A stretch of DNA of 8,100 nucleotides from Lachnospiraceae bacterium (lineage in GTDB: Bacteria; Bacillota_A; Clostridia; Lachnospirales; Lachnospiraceae): contig JAIKXV010000042.1 in assembly GCA_024683935.1 (NCBI GenBank), positions 1 through 8,100 of the forward strand. The letters run 5' to 3'. The position numbers and the translations under genes are program-made. This document shows, piece after piece, positions 1-5,494 of this stretch (position 1 is its first letter; the number at the start of each line of letters is the position of its first letter). A model generated the notes under the pieces. That model saw only the letters and a list, made by a program, of their open reading frames with translations, ran no database searches and was not told where the DNA came from.

Positions 1-1918
1 CGCCAGGATCTTTAAGATCACACGTGAAAACAATAAGCGCTTAAGCTGGTTAAAGGTCACCGGCGGAGTCTTAAAGATCCGGGACAGCATAAATGACGAG
101 AAGATAGATGAGATACGCCTGTATTCCGGCGCTAAGTTCGATGCGGTTCAGATCGCGGAGGCCGGAACAGTCTGCGCAGTTGCTGGCCTTTCCGGCAGCA
201 AAGCCGGCATGGGGCTTGGTTTTGAAAAGGATGCCGAAGAAGGACTGCTGCAGCCCCTTGAAAGGTGCAGGGTGATCCTGCCCGAAGGAGCAGACAAGGT
301 AAAAGCCCTGGAGCAGCTTAAAAGCCTTGAAGAGGAAGAACCAATGCTCCATATTTCCCATGACGATAATACAGGGGAAATAAGCGCTGAGATCATGGGA
401 GACGTGCAGACAGAGATAGTGAACGATATGCTGAAAGAGCGTTTCGGCTATGAAGTGGGATTCGGTTCCCCGGAAACCGTCTATAAAGAGACCATACTGA
501 ACGCCGTTGAGGGTGTCGGCCATTACGAGCCCTTACGGCACTACGCCGAAGTCCACCTGTATCTGGAACCCGGAGAACGGGGCAGCGGCGTGGTTATAAA
601 AAATAAGTGCCCCAGGGATTATCTCACGGAGAACTATCAGAAACTCATTCTGACCCACCTGAATGAGAAGAAATTCAAGGGAACCCTTACGGGATCTGAG
701 ATCACAGATATAACCATTTCCCTTATTGCCGGAAAATCCCATGAAAAGCACACAGAGGGCGGGGATTTCAGACAGGCCACCTACCGGGCTGTGCGCCAGG
801 GATTGATGATGTCTGAAATGGTGCTTTTGGAACCGGTGCTGAACTTCACCCTGGAAGTACCCTCTTACGCCGTAGGACGGGCAATGACGGACCTTTCAGC
901 CATGTCAGCTAAGACAGAGCCGCCGGAACTCATAAATGACGGCACTTTTTCCCTGCTTAAGGGGACCATCCCCGCATCCGAGGTGAAGGACTACGCACGG
1001 ACGGTGATCTCCTACACTTCGGGAAACGGCCGCTTTTTCACGTCCTTTAAGGAATGTGCCCCCTGCCACAACCACGAGGAAGTGATCGCGGCAAAGGCCT
1101 ACGATCCCGAACTGGATAAGTATAATACCGGCTCATCGGTCTTCTGCCAACACGGAGCGGGAACCATAATCCCCTGGAATGAAGTCCGGAAATATATGCA
1201 TATAGACACCGGTTGGAAGCCGGCTGAAGAAAAGCGCGCATCGGTAACGCCCGTTATTCCTCAAAGCCCTGCAAAAACAGCACCGGACAACAGGAGTTTT
1301 AAGGAGAAGGAAAAGGACAGGCGGGCCTTTGACAAAGAATTGATGGCGATCTTTGAGAGAACCTACGGCCCCATTCAGCGCCGTCTTTCCTACAGTATGG
1401 ATGACGACTATGAGGAACCTGAAGAAAACAAAGGCCCAAAAGGCGGTGACCCGAAATATCAGGAGAAAAAGAAGGCTCCCGAACCGGTAAAAGATTATCT
1501 TTTAGTAGATGGTTACAATATAATCCACGCCTGGGAAGAGCTGAAATCCCTGTCCGCGGGAAACCTGCAGTCAGCCCGGGACAAGCTCATGGATATTCTC
1601 TCGAATTACGCAGGTTACACCGGGGAAAATGTGATACTGGTCTTTGACGCCTATAAGGTAAACGGCGGAAGGGAAAGGACATTTAAATACAATAATATTA
1701 GCGTTGTTTATACGAAGGAAGCGGAAACCGCCGATCTCTATATAGAGAAAGCAGCCCACGAGCTGGGAAAAAAGCACAAAGTCACAGTTGCCACCAGCGA
1801 CGGTATAGAGCAGGTGATAATCTTCGGCGCAGGCGCCATACGGCTCTCCGCCCTGAATCTTGAACAGCGCATAAAAGATATGGAAAAAGAGATCGCCGAA
1901 AAACTAGGGAAACTGTAG
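1..1918 (+). CDS. TetM/EF-G-like ribosomal translation factor fused to C-terminal YacP/Rae1-type NYN ribonuclease domain (5' partial)
   Basis: The frame is open from base 2 to the TAG at 1916-1918 (about 638 residues), so the gene begins upstream and the in-frame ATG at 209 is internal. Seen in order: end of the EF-G-type domain II (GGVLKIRDSI near 64-95), domain III (from about 341, PMLHISHDD... with GDVQTEIVNDML), domain IV (from about 521), domain V (from about 824), a charged Pro/Lys/Glu-rich linker (about 1210-1495), and an NYN domain (about 1496-1880). The NYN domain has the YacP signature LLVDGYNIIHAW, then VFDAYK, ETADLYIEK and VATSDGIEQ. Its Asp codons at 1508, 1646, 1733 and 1799 fit a metal-binding PIN/NYN active site. 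Family knowledge: TetM/EF-G proteins bind the ribosomal A site, and Bacillus Rae1 (YacP) cleaves mRNA there. Inference: a ribosome-targeted endonuclease. The GTPase domain is not visible. Automatic annotation would probably call it a tetracycline-resistance protein, which the domain IV tip does not support. Confidence 0.9.
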   Translation, partial: ARIFKITRENNKRLSWLKVTGGVLKIRDSINDEKIDEIRLYSGAKFDAVQIAEAGTVCAVAGLSGSKAGMGLGFEKDAEEGLLQPLERCRVILPEGADKVKALEQLKSLEEEEPMLHISHDDNTGEISAEIMGDVQTEIVNDMLKERFGYEVGFGSPETVYKETILNAVEGVGHYEPLRHYAEVHLYLEPGERGSGVVIKNKCPRDYLTENYQKLILTHLNEKKFKGTLTGSEITDITISLIAGKSHEKHTEGGDFRQATYRAVRQGLMMSEMVLLEPVLNFTLEVPSYAVGRAMTDLSAMSAKTEPPELINDGTFSLLKGTIPASEVKDYARTVISYTSGNGRFFTSFKECAPCHNHEEVIAAKAYDPELDKYNTGSSVFCQHGAGTIIPWNEVRKYMHIDTGWKPAEEKRASVTPVIPQSPAKTAPDNRSFKEKEKDRRAFDKELMAIFERTYGPIQRRLSYSMDDDYEEPEENKGPKGGDPKYQEKKKAPEPVKDYLLVDGYNIIHAWEELKSLSAGNLQSARDKLMDILSNYAGYTGENVILVFDAYKVNGGRERTFKYNNISVVYTKEAETADLYIEKAAHELGKKHKVTVATSDGIEQVIIFGAGAIRLSALNLEQRIKDMEKEIAEKLGKL

Positions 1919-1933
1919 GTTACGGCCCCACAG

Positions 1934-2593
1934 TCACTCACGGATCACGGCTTTTAAGGAATTAGCAACCAGCGCCCTGGAAAATGGCATGCAGAATTCC
2001 GCCACAGGTCCCACGAGGAATACGCAGATCACAGTTCCCACGCCAAATCTGCCCCCAAGGAAAAATCCGGTGAGGAGAAAGGCCGCATCCGTGATCATTC
2101 TTACGATCCCGAAACGTTTGCCGCTTTTATCGCTTATTACCACTGCCACCAGGTCGTTGGGCCCGGTACCGGCTTCGGAACGTATTACTATGGACATTCC
2201 CAGGGCAAGGATCACACAGCCCAAAATAAGGACTATGATCTTAAAGGGCAGCGCCATTTCACCGATCTTAAGGCCTGCAAGCAGCCAGGTGAAAAAGTCG
2301 ATTATTGGCCCTCCGCAGAACATGCAGACCACGGTGCCTGCCTTCACATAGCTTCTGTCCACCACAAAAAGCACCAGAATGATCAGGAAACACACACCCA
2401 TATGAACGGTGCCGTGGGTCGGGGATATGGCCGTCAGGTTTATGAGAAGGAGCCTCAGCCCCTGTATAAGCACATTAAAGGGATCTGCCCCAAGATCTGC
2501 CAGCAGGAACAGCGTCACCCCCAGGTGTGCTATCACCAGTCCGATAAAGAGCAGTACAAGCCGCATTGCTTTTTCCATAATCTTTAAGTTCAT
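1934..2593 (-). CDS. YczE/YyaS/YitT-family integral membrane protein
   Basis: A 219-residue protein starting at ATG 2593-2591, with GGAGG at 2603-2599 placed 5 nt upstream. About six hydrophobic segments are visible (roughly residues 11-33, 64-78, 83-103, 117-138, 164-182, 184-203). The family-type motif LADLGADPFN (31-40) follows TM1, and a related SEAGTGPNDL (139-148) sits at the same place in the second half. TVVCMFCGGPIIDFF (87-101) is echoed by TVICVFLVGPVAEFC (187-201), so the protein looks like a tandem duplication of a three-helix unit. Family knowledge: YczE/YitT-type proteins are widespread in Firmicutes and their substrates are mostly unknown; a transport role is plausible but unproven. 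The stop lies 15 bp from the end of the convergent translation-factor gene. It is divergent from the amidase gene, and no convincing sigma-A promoter was found for it in the 226-bp gap. Confidence 0.85.
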   Translation of the reverse strand: MNLKIMEKAMRLVLLFIGLVIAHLGVTLFLLADLGADPFNVLIQGLRLLLINLTAISPTHGTVHMGVCFLIILVLFVVDRSYVKAGTVVCMFCGGPIIDFFTWLLAGLKIGEMALPFKIIVLILGCVILALGMSIVIRSEAGTGPNDLVAVVISDKSGKRFGIVRMITDAAFLLTGFFLGGRFGVGTVICVFLVGPVAEFCMPFSRALVANSLKAVIRE

Positions 2594-2746
2594 TTTTTCC
2601 TCCGTGATACAGCTGAAAGCTGCGATATAAACTTGCCAGGTTCCTCACATCGGTATTTATACTGTCCCCAACTCCGTGAAACTGAGAATAATAGTAACAT
2701 ACCCCAGCCATCTCAAACAAGGATTACTTTCCCGACAGCTCCTTAT

Positions 2747-2774
2747 TTGAAATAAAGAGAAGTTGGTATATAAT
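2747..2774 (+). promoter_or_regulatory. Sigma-A-type promoter of the amidase gene
   Basis: TTGAAA at 2747-2752 and a perfect TATAAT at 2769-2774 are separated by 16 bp. Transcription would start near 2781, leaving a leader of about 40 nt before the TTG start at 2820. No regulatory dyad was noticed around it. The rest of the 2594-2819 gap holds no recognisable gene. Confidence 0.75.
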
Positions 2775-2819
2775 AAACCGGTAATTGCCAAAAAGATTTA
2801 TTAAAAGGAGAATCAAAGT

Positions 2820-3725
2820 TTGAAGTACTTAGGAAGATTTTTTACACTGCTCGTAGTATTTATTATGGGAATGGCTGTGAGCGTAAGCGCGGCGGTCGTG
2901 ATGATAGACCCGGGACACGGGGGCGAAGGCACCGAAGGCTGCGGAGCTATCTATCCCCCTTATTTTGAGAAAAACCTGACTCTGGACGTTGCAAGCCAGC
3001 TCTGTGCTGAGCTGAATGCTTCCGGGGTTTCCGCGGAAATGACCAGGACCAGTGATAAAGCCCTTTCCCTTCCGGAGAGAGCTGCCATTGCAAAGAATTC
3101 CGGGGCAAAAATGCTTATAAGCATCCATTTCAACGCTTCCGCTCCCCATGATAAGACCGGAAGTGCCGTCTGGACTTCCATGTACGGGAATCATTATAAG
3201 GCAGGCGCCGAGTGCGGAGGACAGATCCTCTCACAGCTGACGTCTCTCGGATTCGTAAATAAGGGGATATGGACAAAGGCAGGCTCCCAGGGGGATTATT
3301 ACGGAGTGATCCGCTACGGGACCTCTCTCGGCATACCTACCATAATCGTTGAACACTGTTATATGGATAACGCGGTAGACAGGGCCATCCTTGAAAGGGT
3401 AGGCACCGGAGGCCTTGCACATGCTGACGCAGCCGGGATCATAAGCTTCTTCAGCGGTGCCACCGGCCAGGCTCTGGTAAACGGAACCCTTGATACCTCA
3501 GCCGCAAACTACGCCAGCGCTTCCGTAGCCGCCGGAGCAGGCAGTTCCGCCGGAAGCTCCGCAGGTTCTGCAGCCTCTTCCTTAAAGAGCAACTTCACCG
3601 ATGCAGAGTGGAAGTGGCTCTTAAGCCAGTGGGCATACACCGGCAACGCCGAGGCGGTCATGAGCCAGGTTCCCTTAAGTGACCTTAAGACTCTTATCGA
3701 GGAGCATAACAAAGGGAATATCTGA
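2820..3725 (+). CDS. Secreted N-acetylmuramoyl-L-alanine amidase (Amidase_3 family, zinc-dependent)
   Basis: A 301-residue protein. The start is TTG at 2820, preceded by AAAAGGAG (2803-2810) at 9 nt; the next in-frame ATG (residue 16) would destroy the signal peptide. Residues 1-24 form a signal peptide (MKYLGRFF, a hydrophobic core, then SVSAA). The mature domain has the Amidase_3 zinc ligands H33 (DPGHGG), E50 (YFEKNLTLDVA) and H103 (SIHFNAS), plus the catalytic glutamate E178 (IIVEHCYMDN). Family knowledge: these enzymes cut the amide bond between MurNAc and L-Ala of the stem peptide in peptidoglycan outside the membrane, in cell separation, turnover or sporulation. After the catalytic domain come a Ser/Ala/Gly-rich linker (about 226-255) and a short helical tail (256-301, NFTDAEWKWLLSQW...) that I do not recognise as a standard wall-binding module. 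It has its own promoter and is likely monocistronic. Confidence 0.93.
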   Translation: MKYLGRFFTLLVVFIMGMAVSVSAAVVMIDPGHGGEGTEGCGAIYPPYFEKNLTLDVASQLCAELNASGVSAEMTRTSDKALSLPERAAIAKNSGAKMLISIHFNASAPHDKTGSAVWTSMYGNHYKAGAECGGQILSQLTSLGFVNKGIWTKAGSQGDYYGVIRYGTSLGIPTIIVEHCYMDNAVDRAILERVGTGGLAHADAAGIISFFSGATGQALVNGTLDTSAANYASASVAAGAGSSAGSSAGSAASSLKSNFTDAEWKWLLSQWAYTGNAEAVMSQVPLSDLKTLIEEHNKGNI

Positions 3726-3732
3726 GCCTGAA

Positions 3733-3785
3733 GGGGACGGTTTCCCCTGACTCCGGATGACCTCCGGTCAATGGGAACCGTTCCC
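3733..3785. repeat. Imperfect inverted repeat (REP/MITE-like hairpin) at the convergent gene ends
   Basis: GGGGACGGTTTCCCC (3733-3747) faces GGGAACCGTTCCC (3773-3785). Without gaps, 15 of 20 positions of the two arms match (3733-3752 against 3785-3766), and three of the mismatches would be G-U pairs in RNA on the + strand. Inner TGA/TCA and CCGG/CCGG pairs (3748-3756 with 3764-3770) add to the stem around a 7-nt loop. The left arm also contains its own small hairpin (AGGGGA, CGGTT, TCCCCT, 3732-3748). The element covers the gap after the amidase stop and extends into the diguanylate cyclase gene, supplying its stop and last codons. There is no U-tract on either strand, so an intrinsic terminator role is uncertain. 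It resembles short GGGGACGGTT-type repeats that I recall from Clostridia genomes; that is memory, not a search. Confidence 0.6.
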
Positions 3786-5246
3786 GCCGGCTTTGATCAC
3801 GGTATATGTATCCCGCGTCTTTTTCGATTCATACAATGCCTTATCCGCAGTCCTTATCAAATTGTTTACCAGCTCCGTTCCGTATGCTCCGCCAAAACTC
3901 ATGCTTATCCGGATTTCCGGATAGGTCTCCAGCTTTATCTTCCTAAGCTCTGACTTGATGTTGGACAGTTTGTTTTCCAGATCCTCCCCGGAAATATCGA
4001 AAAATACCATCAGGAATTCGTCGCCGCCATAGCGTATGACCACGTCTTCCTTTCTTACTGACCGTTCCAGTATTTCCGCAACCTTCTGGATGACCACATC
4101 ACCGCACTGGTGTCCAGCGGTATCATTTATATTCTTGAACAGATCGATGTCGGCCATGACCACAGCCTGACAGGGTTCATAGATAAGCTTCTCGTCAAGG
4201 AATTTTCTGTTCCTGATCCTGGAAAGAGAATCGATATAGATCTCGGTCTCAAAATCGGAAATCTTTTTCTGCTGGGCAAGATTCTGCAGCTTGGCTTCCG
4301 TGGTATCCTGACAGCCGTATACGATGTGTGCGAGGCTTCCGTCCTCATTCCTGTCACCCACCATGAAGATCCCTTCGAACCAGCGCTGCGCGCTTTCGCT
4401 GAAGAACTCCTTACTTGTGGTCCCGTGTTCATCGATGGCCGAAAGGATCTTATCCTTATCCAGCCACTCGTACAGCCCCTGGCGGAAGCTTTCGGCCACT
4501 GATGCAGCCACATTATTCCTGAGGAACTGCAATGCGTCCGGGTCCTTCGGAACCATATCCACATATTTATTGGAGCTGATCATGCGGTAGCTCATATCAT
4601 TAACATCGATAAACAGGGAAAAATTGAAGACCTTACCGATAGCCTCAATGATCTTTAAATACTCCTCCAGCTCCTGCTGGGCGGTAATATCACGATAGCA
4701 GCCCATGTAGATCTCTAAAGAGCCGTCATCCGGGCGTCTCACAAATCTTCCCGCTCCGGTGACCCAAATGATGCTGCCATCCTTTTTCTGCATATGGTAG
4801 GTAGCGTGAGTGATATCCGGCAGTTCCCGGTGTATCCGAACCGAATCCCAGAACAGCTTTACTATAGCGTCCCGTTCTTCCGGCACAAGAGTCTTTACCC
4901 AGCTGTCAAACTCATCGGGCAGATCCTCCAGTCCGTCATAACCCAGCATCTGTCTGGTCTCATCATTGAACTCAAAACCGAGCATGTTCTCATCCCGGTC
5001 AAAAGTGCAGAAATACATGCCCGCTTTCAGACCCTTGGCGAACATATCCTCTCTGTACCTGGCGATCCGGTATTTGCTGTTAGCCTCATCTATCCTTCTG
5101 TTGCACTCGGCCAAAAGAGCGTGCATCTCCTTCGGATAGTCTGAAATATCAAATAAAGGCGTCAGGTCATCAACGTTGGCACTGGCTTCTGCGTTAAACT
5201 GTCCAATGCCCTTATCAATGCTTTCCGCATTGGCATTATTATTCAT
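3768..5246 (-). CDS. PAS-GGDEF diguanylate cyclase, soluble
   Basis: A 492-residue protein from ATG 5246. A GTG at 5252 is also in frame, but it overlaps the ribosome binding site AGGGGAG (5258-5252), so the ATG with 5-nt spacing is preferred. No membrane segment is seen. Residues 1-60 are polar and partly helical. About 66-196 is a PAS_3-type fold ending in the PAC-like GSLEIYMGCYRDIT. About 197-320 looks like a second, diverged PAS-like sensor ending in HIVYGCQDTTEAK. GGDEF follows at about 322-485, with DSLSRIRNRKF at its start, DIDLFKNIND, and the catalytic RYGGDEF (GGDEF at 407-411). An RxxD inhibitory site (RKED, 398-401) lies exactly five residues before GGDEF. Family knowledge: it makes c-di-GMP from two GTP, with product inhibition at the I-site. 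Lack of a membrane anchor suggests a cytoplasmic signal. It has its own promoter and is separated from the upstream chemoreceptor gene by a terminator. Confidence 0.93.
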   Translation of the reverse strand: MNNNANAESIDKGIGQFNAEASANVDDLTPLFDISDYPKEMHALLAECNRRIDEANSKYRIARYREDMFAKGLKAGMYFCTFDRDENMLGFEFNDETRQMLGYDGLEDLPDEFDSWVKTLVPEERDAIVKLFWDSVRIHRELPDITHATYHMQKKDGSIIWVTGAGRFVRRPDDGSLEIYMGCYRDITAQQELEEYLKIIEAIGKVFNFSLFIDVNDMSYRMISSNKYVDMVPKDPDALQFLRNNVAASVAESFRQGLYEWLDKDKILSAIDEHGTTSKEFFSESAQRWFEGIFMVGDRNEDGSLAHIVYGCQDTTEAKLQNLAQQKKISDFETEIYIDSLSRIRNRKFLDEKLIYEPCQAVVMADIDLFKNINDTAGHQCGDVVIQKVAEILERSVRKEDVVIRYGGDEFLMVFFDISGEDLENKLSNIKSELRKIKLETYPEIRISMSFGGAYGTELVNNLIRTADKALYESKKTRDTYTVIKAGGNGSH

Positions 5247-5251
5247 AGTCA

Positions 5252-5258
5252 CTCCCCT
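5252..5258 (-). promoter_or_regulatory. Ribosome binding site that fixes the diguanylate cyclase start
   Basis: On the - strand AGGGGAG is followed after 5 nt by ATG (5246-5244). The in-frame GTG (5252-5250) shares its first base with this element and would have no spacer, so it is unlikely to be the start. Confidence 0.7.
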
Positions 5259-5280
5259 CGTGATCAGATCCTATCCTCAT

Positions 5281-5308
5281 ATTGTATCAGAATTACGCAT
5301 GTATTCAA
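5281..5308 (-). promoter_or_regulatory. Sigma-A-type promoter of the diguanylate cyclase gene
   Basis: On the - strand, TTGAAT (5308-5303), a 16-bp spacer and TACAAT (5286-5281). Transcription would begin near 5274, giving a short leader of roughly 28 nt before the ATG. This is too short for a c-di-GMP riboswitch. The rest of the 5247-5494 gap holds only the upstream gene's terminator and about 100 bp (5309-5410) with no recognised feature. Confidence 0.65.
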
Positions 5309-5410
5309 GGGACTCCTGCTTATCTATGCTTCCCTTTGCTCCCGCAGGCAGCCGGAGGTAAGACGGAGGGGATGAAAAAACAGATACCCGGTGCGCTGGC
5401 CGGAACCATG

Positions 5411-5436
5411 AAGAAAGCCGGCCTCCGCAGGCCGGC
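5411..5436 (-). terminator. Intrinsic terminator of the chemoreceptor gene
   Basis: A perfect 8-bp GC-rich stem, GCCGGCCT (5417-5424) with AGGCCGGC (5429-5436), closes a 4-nt loop. Read on the - strand it is followed by TTTCTT (5416-5411). It lies about 58 nt past the chemoreceptor stop. The U-tract is short, so termination may be incomplete and some read-through into the diguanylate cyclase gene is possible. Confidence 0.75.
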
Positions 5437-5494
5437 ATCTTCGGGATAAAACCATATGAAAAGGAGAGAGTTGTTGTGATCTCCACGAGATCCG

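Noticed and set aside
209..211. ATG as the start of the first gene
   Set aside because: The frame stays open to base 2 and the upstream residues fit EF-G domain II, so this Met is internal to a longer protein.
1912..1934. ACTGT...ACAGT inverted repeat between the first two convergent genes as a terminator
   Set aside because: Only 5 bp with a 13-nt loop and no U-tract on either strand.
2402..2720. Short open frames on both strands over the start of the YczE-like gene
   Set aside because: They overlap the clear membrane-protein frame, have no domain signal and lack convincing ribosome binding sites.
4110..4590. Plus- and minus-strand frames of 88-145 codons inside the cyclase gene
   Set aside because: Out-of-frame shadows of a strongly recognised PAS-GGDEF frame.
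5372..5449. A 25-codon plus-strand frame (MKKQIPGALAGTMKKAG...) with a GGAGGGG just before it
   Set aside because: It reads through the terminator hairpin of the opposite strand, the ribosome binding site has almost no spacing, and no promoter or homology is recognised.
5247..5494. c-di-GMP riboswitch near the cyclase or chemoreceptor
   Set aside because: The cyclase leader is too short, and no GEMM-type core was recognised here or in 7178-7321.
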